Assembly: GCA_036346225.1 (NCBI GenBank)
Contig: JARFIW010000453.1
Location: 1,488,001-1,552,000 of the forward strand
Reading direction: 5' to 3'
Origin: Platerodrilus igneus
Lineage: Eukaryota; Arthropoda; Insecta; Coleoptera; Lycidae
Length of the DNA: 64,000 bases
Position numbers and translations under genes: made by a program. The notes below the pieces were generated by a model that had not been told where the DNA came from, ran no database searches, and was given only the letters and a program-made list of their open reading frames with translations. Within the stretch, counting starts at the first letter, position 1, and every line of letters starts with the position of its first letter. Shown here one piece after another: positions 12,801-23,935 of this stretch.

Positions 12801-13239
12801 GAACGTGCACAAATTAAATTTCAATCTATAATTAACCACGGTCGTAAAAATAGGAAATTAATGGGTAATTCTAATACCGTTAAGCATATACTTTCGCTTG
12901 GTGATTCATTTGGAAAATATTCAAGCCTATCATTTCCTAAAGTATGACGTAGAAGTTATTTAAAATTAAATTGTTGTAAGTATCCTGTAGACAACAAGTT
13001 GGTATTTTCTTAGTAATGGTTTAAAGTGTTTTTGGTTATAGTAGCACTGCATCTTCTACAGCACGACTTGCACACAATTTGTGTGCTACCACCCTTTTGG
13101 ATTTTTAATATGCACGCGATCCGTATAACATGGAAGACGTTTCCGATGTTTTTACTAACGGCATTCGCAGCATGGACAAAGCGAACCGGGCGCATACATT
13201 GGTGCTAAATGTATTGGACGAGCTGCGAGGATTATGACG

Positions 13240-13406
13240 TCATTTAGTTCCTCGCTAAATCCGAGACTTCGTTCGGGTGTCTTCGGAAACCTTCGGTTTG
13301 CATTCTATAGGGTACATAAAGCAGGTACGCGAGAGTAAACTCTTTAGTTATAAGTTAGTTCGCTTACAAGTCAAGTCTTATAGTGTGGATTTTGTTTTGT
13401 ACTAAA
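13240..13406 (+). promoter_or_regulatory. Possible promoter region of the zinc-finger frame
   Basis: Upstream of the ATG at 13407 lie CTATAGGGTACATAAA at about 13305 and an arthropod initiator-like TTAGTT at about 13343-13360. Weak by itself; included only because it sits at a sensible distance before a clear start. Confidence 0.25.
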
Positions 13407-14188
13407 ATGGTACCTGCAAACGTTTTTAAATGCGAGCCCTGTGACGTCTACTTTACCAGGAGGGATGCTCTCAAACGACACCAGAACAAATGTCGTGGTG
13501 CAACATCGTCCAAGGTTAAGCTTATACATCCGCCCGCAGCAAAGTACTTAAACTGTGGGACTTGCGGTTTCGCTTTTACGAGAATGGATAGCTTACAGCG
13601 ACACAAGGAAAAACAGCATGGTATGTCATTAAGCCGTAAACGTTCAGCTCCGCCAGCTGTTAAAGGACCTTGTACGAAACAACTACGAATTATGTGTAAA
13701 GTATGCGATTTCGAGATGGAGAAAACTACGTATGCCGCACATTTAAGGAGCAACAGACATAAAAATGTATCAGTTACCGCTACTAGCGACGATGGTGTAG
13801 AAATGGTTAGCACTGCGTTTAACAACCGTATGGCTAGCTATCGCATAAATAACGCCAGCGTCGACGATGGAGTGTCCGAGTTTCTTTGGAAGCAGAAAGA
13901 GCGATTTATTCGATTAATAAATGAAAAAAGAATACAACATACAGCAGTAAAAGTCTATTGCGAACTCTACGGCGTTTACACCAAAATGGGGGAAGAGAAG
14001 TCCGATGTGAAATCCTTTAACACAAAAATGTGGTTATATCGTCTTCTAGTAATCTGGAAAATACGTACGAGGTCTTAAGCGAAACCATGCGAACAAAATC
14101 AGAGGAATTTGAAACATGCGAGTCCGGTTGGTCTTTGGAAAAAGTGCTCTATTTAGAAATAAATATTAATAAGTATGACCCGATATGA
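13407..14188 (+). pseudogene. C2H2 zinc-finger N-terminal module of a large virus/Maverick-like protein
   Basis: Start is the ATG at 13407 (MVPANVFKCEPCDVYF); the frame is also open a little upstream but only from a GTG. Three fingers: CEPC...H-NKC, CGTC...HKEKQH and CKVC...HLRSNRH. They are followed by VEMVSTAFNNRMASYRINN and a region ending in VYCELYGVY and VKSFNTKM. A frameshift near 14030 moves the reading to another frame, in which homology continues (SEEFETCESGWSLEKVLYLE) up to a TGA at 14186-14188. I recognise this finger-plus-linker layout as the N-terminal end of very long proteins of Polinton/Maverick-like or endogenised DNA-virus type in arthropods, often followed by a family B DNA polymerase; here everything after the linker is missing. 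Family call is from memory. Confidence 0.55.
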
Positions 14189-14370
14189 CAAGTTCTAGGT
14201 TGAAAATAAAAATTGTAAATATGTATTTAGAAATGTGGTTTTAAAAATTTAAACTGTATTAGTAAAATTGTTTGTAATAAAAAGTTTTAAGAATGGTTTT
14301 AGATTTTCTTTTATGTATAAGCCGCAGGAAATTTATAATTTAAAGGGTGTGTAAATGGTAAGGGTCGTTC

Positions 14371-15290
14371 GATTTTAAATCTATTTAGAGATTCGGATTG
14401 TGCATAAAATTCTAGACTAACAAGATGTGCTACATGTATAAAAAATTTATAAGAACGCTCAAAAGTCGCTACAGGTAAGAAATCTTAAAATTGGGGTAGC
14501 TCCCTTAGGGATGGTGCAATCTGAAAAATTTAAAGAGATTTGGATAGCTTAGAAAATTCTAATATTGATTGATACCAAACAAGGTAGGTTTATCTCGTGG
14601 GTGGAAATGTGGAGAAAGATTTATCTCGCAGAGGGTATATGTGTAACTTTGCAGGGCGTGGTCCGATTTCAAATCTGTTTGCAGATTCGGGTTGTGCGTA
14701 AAATTGTAGACTAATTTAATGTATTGCATGTATAAAAAAATTTATAAGAACGCTCAAAAGTCGCTACAGGTAAGAAATCTTAAAATTGGGGTAGCTCCCT
14801 TAGGGATGGTGCAATCTAAAAAATTCCTAGAGATTTGGGTAGCTGAGAAAATTCTAATATTAATTGATACCAAACAAGATAGGTTTATCTCGAAAGATGC
14901 GATGGCTAGACGAAGAAAACTATTTGTTAGGCTTGCTTATAGAGCAAATAGCAAAATTAGAAGATCAGGACTTTAAAGGGGTATAACTTTGCAGGGCGTG
15001 GTCCGATTTTAAATCTGTTTACAGATTTGGATTCTACATAAAATTTTAGACTAACAAGATGTATCGCGTGACTAAAAAAATTTATAAGAACGCTCAAAAG
15101 TCGCTACAGGTAAGAAATCTTAAAATTGGGGTAGCTCTCTTGGGGATGGCGCAATCTAAGAAATTCCTAGAAATTCGGGTAGCTGAGAAAAATCTAATAT
15201 TAATTGATACCAAACAAGATAGGTTTATCTCGTGGGTGGAAATGTGGAGAAAGATTTATCTCGCGGGTGGAAAGAATGCGGGTGTGATGT
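14371..15290 (+). repeat. Three tandem units of ~300-340 bp, each with the same open frame
   Basis: Units begin at about 14371, 14668 and 15007. Each has GATTTTAAATCTGTTTACAG or a variant, then AAATTTATAAGAACGCTCAA, AGTCGCTACAGGTAAGAAAT, and ends with TTGATACCAAACAAG and TTTATCTCG. Units two and three are open for 85 and 77 codons (14719-14976 and 15059-15292) and encode the same peptide core, KIYKNAQKSLQVRNLKIG then AEKNLILIDTKQDRF. In unit two the end is replaced by a basic tail. Unit one is broken. Function unknown; a splice-like CAG/GTAAGA sits inside every unit. Confidence 0.75.
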
Positions 15291-15383
15291 AATCAAAATG
15301 GTTGGGGTAAAAAATTCCACAAGGCGGTCCACAGGGCGGAGCAAGGATAAGATTCATCTAAAATAAGACTTTATAGTGCGAAT

Positions 15384-16096
15384 TTACATGTAAATTTGGT
15401 CCAGATGTGTGTGGAAATGAGGATGCTGGTGGAAATGAGGCGGTGGGTTCACTGATTTTCCTCTACTATGGTGATTAGCCAAAAGACGTTTATTATTATA
15501 TCTAGAACATAAAGTGTCATATGCTAGTTTGTAATTTTCATGACAAAGAGGAATAGACCGCAACAAGGTCAATGATTCACCCGACAAGCTTGAAAGAAGG
15601 TAGGAATGCTTTTCGATGTCCGTTAAATGCGGTTGTTTATCTATCAAAACATCAAACATATCCTTGAAAGTCTTAAAGTTTTTTGGGTCATTATCAAAAC
15701 GCGGTAGAGTAATTTTGGTAATTTTACTCTAGGTGTAAAATTATTGTCTTGTCGACTTGTGTGATTCGCAGACGGAGTTTTCACTTCAGCAGAAAATATC
15801 TCTTGCTCTATCAAAAGAATAGAATAATATTCGTCATCTACATTTCGACACAAATTCTCTAAAGCTGGTTGCAATTTTGATTCTGTGTTTACAAATACAG
15901 AAACATACTTTTCAGTAAAATCCTTGTAGAGAGATTCCACTATACGACACTTCAATTTAAATAACTTGTGTACTGAATCATTGTATTGTGCCTTTTCAGA
16001 AAGTTCGAAGATTTCATGAATCCGAGCAGCGTAGAGCTTTAATAAAGTTACAGAAGCATTTGTGTCAGGCATTTTGTATGAAGAAACAAACGACAA
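15384..16096 (-). pseudogene. BEL gag N-terminal half
   Basis: N-terminal gag of a BEL/Pao element. The likely start is the ATG of KMPDTNASVTLLKLY near 16070, although the frame is open to 16096. The first frame (15644-16096) carries a coiled-coil-like N-terminal region and RVKLPKL; the second (15384-15659) carries FDVLIDKQPHLTDIEKHSYL, LSGESLTLLRSIPL and YDTLCSRYNNKRLLANHH, the order typical of this family. A frameshift near 15670 separates them. Homology ends at about 15468 after LLANHH; the rest of the frame is unrelated and Pro/His-rich. No LTR or primer site could be recognised upstream. Confidence 0.8.
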
Positions 16097-19000
16097 TTAT
16101 TCCAATTAACAACAACCAACAATAATCTTAATATAAATTCAATCACCGAAAATGATCCAATAAAGTCATTACCCGATTTGTAAAGTAAAATGCGAAATGA
16201 GTAATTAAAGCTTCCTATTGTATTTTATACGACCTGACAACCCTTAACAAGAAGGTTTATAAAACGCCCTAAGGGTTTAGTCATTCAAACAAGAAATATA
16301 GTTAAAATATTTAGTGGTTATAAACCCTTAAACATTCAGGTAGGTTATACGATAAAACTGGAATGTCGTTTGCAGCTGTACATAAGCCAAAAGGAGTGAC
16401 CTACTACACAGGTATACAAAATTTTACAATAGAACAGCTTTGAATCCAACATTTGCAACAGGTTTTCTATACGAACTATTTAACTATCTGTAAAATGATT
16501 AATAATGCTCTAACTAAACTATTGCTAAATCGTAATATATCTATAATCAAATAATGATTTCTAATTAATAGACTTTAGTGTATCGAATTTTTTATATCTA
16601 AGTAAATAGAAATATGATGCGAATATTGCAAATCGAAGTTCTACATACATACAAGCTAAAACGAAATGAATTAATTTATTCACCATGGACTGTTCTATCC
16701 GGCTCGAAGGACCAAATGTCACTTAATTAAACTTAGATAAAGGTGCTGGCGCGTCTTATTTAATCGTGGACTGTAATGCGAAAATATAACAAAACGCGAG
16801 CTTTAAATGCGAAAGTTGTATGCATGTAAAATTAACAAACAAAAGGCATAAATTCACTCACCAATATTGTCCTTGGTGTGCGGTCCTCTTCAATGTTGCT
16901 GGAATGCCCCCGGGGGAGTCGGTTGAATGCACTGTTGCAAGCACTATACTTATTGGGTATAGCTTGTCACGCACAACCTTCCCGTTACTAGGTCGAAAGA
17001 AGAGTCGTCGATAAACGTCACAAAACCACTTTCGCACGCGTTTTACTTTAAGAGGCGCAAGCGCACTGCACAATTTAAATCCACTATAGTTTGAGTTTTA
17101 ACTAATACGAAACAATATCTTTTCAAGAAACTTTCAATTAAAATGCTCAGATAAATTTTCGAAGAAGCTATACAAAAGTTTGTTTCAAATTAATTCTTGA
17201 AATTTTGCTAAAGTTCATAGTTCAATTAATTTGTTTCATTTAAAAATTTAATTTAAAAATTTAGTATTTGAATAAGGCATAATTGACCTTAACATTTTTA
17301 AGATTAGCATAAAGTCACTGTAACATAAAGTAAAAGTAATATATTTTTTAAAGTGAACTGAAATAATTTATGCAGTTAATAAAACAATATTCCAAGAATG
17401 CTTAGAGATCAATATTAAATAGTGAAAACGGAACTGTTTCGAAAGTCTCCGTATAAATAAGTTGTATAAACAATGTATATATAAATATTTAAAAAAAAAA
17501 AAATTAATAGAAAAAATATTAAGTTGTCTCAAAATTTTCTTTCTTTGAAGTCAACAGTAATTATCCTACAGAAGCAAGCTGTTTATTATTAAAAAACTTT
17601 AGTACTGAAGAAAGGTATTATTGGTGTTAAAGTTAAAAGTTTTTCTTGAAAGTATAATTTTGTCTAGTGGATTTACATATAATTATTTTTGTGATAAAGT
17701 GACTAGGCTCTAATGAAGCCCTAGTTTGAAAATGTTTAGGTGTGATTAAATTTTCAGATAGCACGAGATCGTCGTTCCTATTCCAGGTTGCAGAGACCAC
17801 AGTAAGTATTTTTGTTTATGTTGCTCGTCGTAAATTTTTTTTTCTTTCGAAGATTTCCGTATCTGATCTTCGAATAATTTCTTATAAAACACTCATTAAG
17901 ATACGGTGGCGTCCAATAAAATTTCTTTTGTTTTATCGTATACCATCCTACGACCCTAGCTCATAGCTCTGCCCTAAGTTGAAGAAACTTAGCTGGCTAG
18001 AAGAACCCTTTAGAGGGACCCTTTTTTTCTCAAAGTCATTCAACATCCTTTTTACCCTGGGCTTGACTGTCAAACAGGAACCCCTCGTAATCTATCGAGG
18101 CTCTGCCGCCTGTATGGTAGAGCAGACATATTATTTTCCTTTAGAGGAGAGTATAGGTTACAACATTTTAAAGTAACCACAACTTGTTTGGTTTTGTGAC
18201 AAATTATAGTCTAACACGTACCATGCTAACAGGTCTACCGTAAAAGTTGGATTTATAATTAACCTATTCATGAATCCTTTGGAATATTGTAAAAATTTTA
18301 TGGAGTTACAATAGCATAACCTACAATGTAATGACATATGGAGATTCAAGCAGAAATTAAAACTAGGCCAACTTCTTTGCAACTAAAATTTAAGACGTCA
18401 TAAATTCTCACGTGCTTTAACCAACCGACAAAATGGCTCGTTAAAAAGAAATTGCTGCAAAGAAACTTGTGTGTACGCCCACCTTAATGCGGCACCATGA
18501 TGTAACCTATCAAAGTGAAGTTCAAACTTGCCCTATAATTTTCGTAGCTGGCACAGACTATAATGATTTTTCACAAGTTAAAATGACGTAAGGATAAAAT
18601 CTAAAACGTTAACCTTGAGATTGGCTGAACCACGTTGACATATGTATAACCTCACGCATTGAATAATAATACGATTTGCCACATAATCGTGCATTAGGAT
18701 ACCCCATAGAAAACCTTGGGGGTAACTTTACATTCTCACTCTAGAAGTGCCTTCTTTCTATACGCGTTTTGATTGGCTGCTGAGTGCCACTTTACTCTTG
18801 AATAAACCATGGTAAATAAAGCAAAGAAGTTGTTTCAACTTTAACTTCTTTCTTTTAACAATTTGAGGTATCATTTGTTAGGTTATGTCACAAAATTTAG
18901 TATCGTGATCTCCATTTAAACTAATCAAGATTAATCAACAACATAAAGCAGAACCGAAACAGTCAACTATTATTTAAAGTTTCTGCTTTATTTAGAATTA

Positions 19001-19399
19001 AAAGGATTTTTTTGTTAGGGTAAATGCGGGTAAATGCACCCCCAAAAACCATTAATTCAACTTCAAAAGACTAGTATAACTACAAGAATAATTATTCGAA
19101 ATAATATTATTTAAGCGTATATGTAATCATTCGCGTTTCTCTTCCAAAGGGGATTTTTAAATTACATGAATTTTTAAGTATTTTATCACTCTTTTTTAAA
19201 TCTGTGGTGGCGCATTTAATCTAGCAAAATAGGGTAAGTGCACTATAGGGGGTTAATTTAACAAATAACGTGTATTCTAGGCTTGAGATAAATACACCAA
19301 TCTTCAAATGTTAAAGAAAAAGTGTGTATAGTTTAAGAAGTTTTATGGTTCGTTTAGAATCAAAACAATTTATTTTTCGAGAAAATCATTCCGAATGGA
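16097..19399. other. AT-rich stretch without a recognised gene
   Basis: No supported gene in 3.3 kb. A GC-richer island at 16850-17075 is open on the minus strand for 71 codons (16858-17073), but I recognise nothing in it. A pyrimidine-rich stretch at 17740-18140 is also open in short pieces. The rest is A/T-rich intergenic-type sequence. Confidence 0.4.
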
Positions 19400-19675
19400 C
19401 CTGCACCTTGAAGAAGTTCTAGATAACTAGAACGGTGGAATGGCTTGCGCATTCCAGTGATCTAAAGAGCCAAACTACAGATCCAACCAAAGTAGTAGGG
19501 CCTTTAGTGAGGGACCAGACTAAACCATGTCCCTGAAAGAGGGCAGTGGTAATTAGATTCGCAGAGACCATAGAGGTCGGTATAGCATTCTAAGACACTA
19601 CCGCTATGCGGAAGGCAACGGGAAACCACCACATTAACTCCCAAGTACACAGTGTACTTAAATTGTATTTAAGAT
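19400..19675 (+). mobile_element. RTE-type LINE, 5' part (split by Gypsy-1)
   Basis: The untranslated leader of an RTE-type LINE: ACCGCTATGCGGAAGGCAAC and GGGAAACCACCACATTAACT lie at 19600-19640. The matching continuation (TCCGGAGTTAAAATAATCC, CTCCGGGAGGGGACTACTTC) starts at 26480, directly after Gypsy-1. The two halves abut at an AGAT target duplication, so the LINE was present first. The left limit is approximate. Confidence 0.65.
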
Positions 19676-21388
19676 TGAAACGTATTATTCAAAGGCCTAC
19701 TAAAACACTACTTTATTAACACCATACTTCAAGTTAGGTGTCTGCAAAACGAAATCTTCCGACGTAACTAGGGGTCTATTCCTTGGGTAGAGCTATGAGC
19801 AATGGGGGTAAGTCGAAATCTGTGGGGGTCACACTCAAACTAAAACAAACAGGCGCCACCAAGTCCAGATTGATTTATATTAATGGCATAGCAAATTTCT
19901 AAGGGCGGACTTGGAGACCCAAAGAAAAAAAAGATCGCCTTCGCTGACATACAAACTTGTCTTAACAGAATAAGACACTGCTCCTGTAAGAAAGAATATA
20001 GTTAGGTTACCTAAAAAAATGGGAACACTATTTGCGTCCCTCAAGTATATCTAAAATGCATAGAGAATATTTCTTACATAATGGAATCATAAAATTTAAC
20101 TCTTTCTGTGTTTTGTTTATCAGGTCTGATCAAACCAGATCAGAATAAAAACTTTAAATGTAGATAATTAATTTACTAGAAAGAATTTTCTTTGTTTCAG
20201 TAAATAAAATTTCATGATAATTAAATAAAATAAATATGTGATATTCTTGCAAAATTGTTGTAAGGTTTAACAACTGATCCTTTCTCAAATATATAACACT
20301 TCAGTGTAACTAACAATATTAAGTTTCTTTATAACCCAACCAGATCTGTGTAGGTCACTTACAAATGAATATATGAAATTTTCTCATTAATTTAACAAAA
20401 TTAAAATTAGTTTGAAGTTAATAGAATCACCAAGATATTCTTTAATTTTATCAAAAGTGGCAGTACTGTAATGTTAAACATCTGTTAGCCATTATGCAAT
20501 TGTTGACGGCATTGTTCAAATAAACAGGTGACGTAATAGCAGCTGTTAATTTACGTTGCAGCCATATGTAGTCACATCTTTACAAAACTAAGTGAAATCA
20601 AATTTTGATACTGGGGAAAACCAGCTTAATTACAGGTAAACTGAATAACAATTTTGTACATCTAACAAACAAAACGAAATAATGTACTTTCAGAAGGAAG
20701 TACTGAGGAAATTCTTAATTCTATTACGAACCCAAATACCGGCTGTCGTCCTTGGTTGCAATGGAAACAACTTCGCAGAGCGGGGCCTGCTGTTAAATAT
20801 GTTTGTTTTCCATGCTTTATTACAGATGCAAGAGCGAAGCGGATTTCTTACATTGGTTCACGGCATCTTTTATTCACAGCGTACTCCTCCGTTGTCTAAT
20901 TTTATTTCAAAGTGGTCGTGCGGTTTTCTAATTTATCGTTGCAATTTCTGACGTATTGTTGCTTTTCTAACGTATGGTTGTTTTTTCTAAGGTATGGTTG
21001 CTTTTTCTAACGTATGGTTGCTTTTTCTAACGTATGGTTGCTTGCGCGTTACTCAGGAAGTGCTTCACCAAATCAAAGCGACCCGGAGGTCACTCGTCAT
21101 TCTCTTCGAATGCATCTTCACGCTGCCCTAAACTATCGACGAGTGCGCTCGCCGCGCTCCTGCAAGGTGGGAAGATCATAAGTGTGGTTCTCGAACCTCT
21201 CACGCGCGCGCTAGTGGCTTGTGGATTTGCACCGAACTCCGAAACAAATAGACTACTAATCCTAGATATAGCAATACTATAAAAATTTGATTGTTACTTG
21301 AATCTTTATATTAGTTAATAAAGGTATTTCAATATTCATGGTACGTTTAATGAGTATGTTCCTTTACTGCTAAAATAAAATTGTTACA
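19676..21388 (-). repeat. Gypsy-1 3' LTR (left)
   Basis: 1713 bp, TGAAACG...TTGTTACA on the plus strand. Contains a ~20 bp tandem repeat at 20945-21045 and the inverted repeat CTGATCAAACCAGATCAG near 20127. The two short frames within it (20682-20951 and 21034-21282) recur in the other LTR and are not genes. Confidence 0.95.
20945..21045. repeat. ~20 bp tandem repeat in Gypsy-1 LTR
   Basis: Four to five copies of CTTTTTCTAACGTATGGTTG. The same array is present at about 26036-26136 in the other LTR. Confidence 0.9.
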
Positions 21389-21405
21389 CTACCCCTTTCC
21401 TAAAA
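21389..21405 (-). promoter_or_regulatory. Gypsy-1 polypurine tract
   Basis: On the minus strand the sequence directly before the 3' LTR reads CTTTTAGGAAAGGGGTAG, a normal plus-strand primer tract. Gypsy-2 has the matching tract with one base changed. Confidence 0.85.
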
Positions 21406-21899
21406 GAAAAAATTTTTTTTAAGAAAACTCTAAATATAACAAATACAAAAAAAATTTTTTATAACAATACTAGCCTTTCCTACCTTCCTAACTAACTATG
21501 CAATTTTATAAATTTATTCAAATGGGGGGGACAAATATTTACAAATGAGTGTGTTGGTAACTACGCGTACCTGACGTCCATCGGGAGACAAAATCGGGGA
21601 GTCACAATCGGTAATAATCAAATTTGGGAGGGGGTCAAATTAGAAAGTCAAACACTCCACGGGACAAAAAAAATTCAAATTTACAATATTTCCTGACTTG
21701 AGATTCTTACTTCTAACAAGGCTAATATTTCTTACCTATAACCAAACACTTACAACTTATTTCTAATTTCAAAAAAAACTTCACTTCCAGGAGCTCATTT
21801 AGCTCTATCTACAAAAAAAAGGAATGCTTCCTCATCAAGACAGCATAACTATTCAAAACATCATCACTACACGGTGATAATCAAAAGTAAGACCCTACT

Positions 21900-22300
21900 A
21901 ATAGGTCTATATTTAAACACCATCATCACAAAGTGATAATCAAAACAAAGGTGACCTAAACAAAAGGTTACTCATCAAATGCAAATACAAAATATCATCG
22001 CTTCATCGTAAAGAGATGATCAAAACAAAGGTAACCCAGCCATAAGGTTACTTACAAAATTCAAATTCAAAAATATTATCATCACAAAGTGATAATCAAA
22101 ACAAAGGTAACCTAACCAAAAGGTTACTTACAAATCTCAAATACAAAATATCATCACTTCATCGCAAAGGGATGATCAAAACAAAGGTAACCTAACCAAA
22201 AGGTTACTTACAAATCTCAAATACAAAATATCATCACTTCATCGCAAAGGGATGATCAAAACAAAGGTAACCTAACCATGAGGTTACTTATCAAATGCAA
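21900..22300. repeat. ~80 bp tandem array with hairpins, Gypsy-1
   Basis: About five units with GGTTAC at 21966, 22046, 22122, 22202 and 22282 (spacings 80, 76, 80, 80). Each has a GTAACC...GGTTAC stem and a second stem, ATCATC...GATGAT in most units and ATTATC...GATAAT in the third. Lies between the pol remnant and the 3' LTR. Confidence 0.9.
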
Positions 22301-22859
22301 GTACAAAACTGGGCCAGTCAGGGCTGTACTATCCTACACCCTACTGAATATCCTATCACTAATTTCTAACAAACAACTGATCTCAATAGTGATGGACCAA
22401 ACGGTGAGACTCACCAAACCAACTTTGACCTTATCAAATCAAAGAACTTCTAATGGTCAAAAGGAACAAGGGAAAGAACAATCTAATATTCTCTCTACCT
22501 GGATATGTAGAAATCAGGACCAATAATCAAATAGCCCATCTACTTCTACATAGTAAGGATATCTGTCAAAGACATCCTCCAAACACATCTCTGAGCAACG
22601 CGCGAGCAAATGTCCAGCGTGCACACTAAGGCACACCTCAAACCTACAAAACTTACAAAATCTCAAACCACTTACTTCACTTCTCAAACAAAATACTCAA
22701 TATTAGTGGACCGACACTAAATCAGAACAAAACAAAACAAAACGAACCACTACGTCATTACTTAATATCAACGAGATGATCGGATCTGAATTAATCGTCA
22801 GGATCATCATTTTCATTTGGATATGATGCATCAACTGGTTTCAAGTCCTTTACGTGCCA

Positions 22860-23470
22860 TTTCCTGCTTTTGTCCCATCTTCGTTCTCTAACTCATATAC
22901 TAAATTGGAATGTTTTTCCGAACTTTACTCATAACGAACTTAGGGGCTAACTTAGCGGAAAATTTATCACTCGCACTCGAGAGGACCTTATTAGCTCTCC
23001 AAACACTTTCTCCGACTCGGAATGAAGTGTCTCTTCTCCTAAGATTGTAGCGTTTACTTGAACGTTGGTAAGCTACATGCAAATTTTCACGGACATTTCC
23101 AAAAATATCAAACAAAGGTTGACGATCCAAAACATAAGAAGGTCTACTACTGGAGACGACATCAACATCCTCACCCGGTATAAAATTATCATTATAAGCT
23201 TTTCCACTTAACTGCCTTGAGGAGCATACACAGCATTGTACCACATCTCTTGGATCTCGTACCTTGCACACAAAACTTCAAAACATGTCCAATCAACTGT
23301 GGACCATTATCACGAATAACAAATGGTGGTATTCCGTATGCAAAAAATACTTTTCTTCTAAGAACTTCTCAATCAAATGTGCTGTGGCACTTCGCAAAGG
23401 TTGCAAAATCGAATATTTCGAAAACCAATCACCAACAACTAAAAGCCATCCACCTGCTTATGAATCATCA
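22860..23470 (-). pseudogene. Gypsy-1 integrase remnant
   Basis: Remnant of the integrase C-terminal half, almost collinear with 54650-55415 of Gypsy-2. The end domain is visible as YNLRRRDTSFRVGESVW and KFSAKLAPKFVMSK. A block matching Gypsy-2 55014-55184 (the segment around the catalytic Glu) is deleted, and homology stops at about 23450, where all of RT, RNase H and protease should follow. It cannot make an enzyme. Confidence 0.85.
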
Positions 23471-23474
23471 ATAA

Positions 23475-23935
23475 AAAACTAATCATGACAATAGCTAACA
23501 AAAAATCAGTGTTCAGGTACACTCACACCCTACTACCAATTGAACTGTCGAAACAACTACAATGCTTCACAACGCCTAAATATGCTAGAGTGACAAACCC
23601 TCTACGAGTCTCACCTAGACTAACAATACCAAAATTTACATCAAATCAAAAAGATGCAAAAAATTCTAGAGCGCCTAACTCACCTCGAGTCTCGTCTAGA
23701 CTTATGTAAAGCCGCGCGACCAACTCTTCCTGAGTCTCGTCTGGACTGACATACTGCTGAGCGACCAACCACGACGACAAGTTCCGCCTAGACAAAATTG
23801 CGTTGCAATGCCGATCTAAACAAAATCTGCTAACAAAATCAAAAACGTGCTTATGCACAAAGAGCAATTCTCAAACGACACAACGACAGCTCACTCCAAT
23901 GTACCTTCAAAATAGAATCTCTAGCCTTATCATCA
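23475..23935. other. Segment of Gypsy-1 with no counterpart in Gypsy-2
   Basis: About 460 bp sits where 3.6 kb of gag-pol was lost. It has a degenerate repeat GAGTCTCGTCTAGACT three times (about 23607, 23686 and 23733) with a spacing of 79 and then 47 bp. No gene recognised. It may be captured or filler sequence at the deletion junction, or a diverged part of gag. Confidence 0.55.

Noticed and set aside
13448..13825. 125-codon minus-strand frame
   Set aside because: Antisense to the zinc-finger frame, which has recognisable C2H2 spacing on plus.
20682..21282. Two open frames, identical in 25773-26373
   Set aside because: They lie inside the two LTRs of Gypsy-1; identity reflects the LTR repeat, not a gene family.
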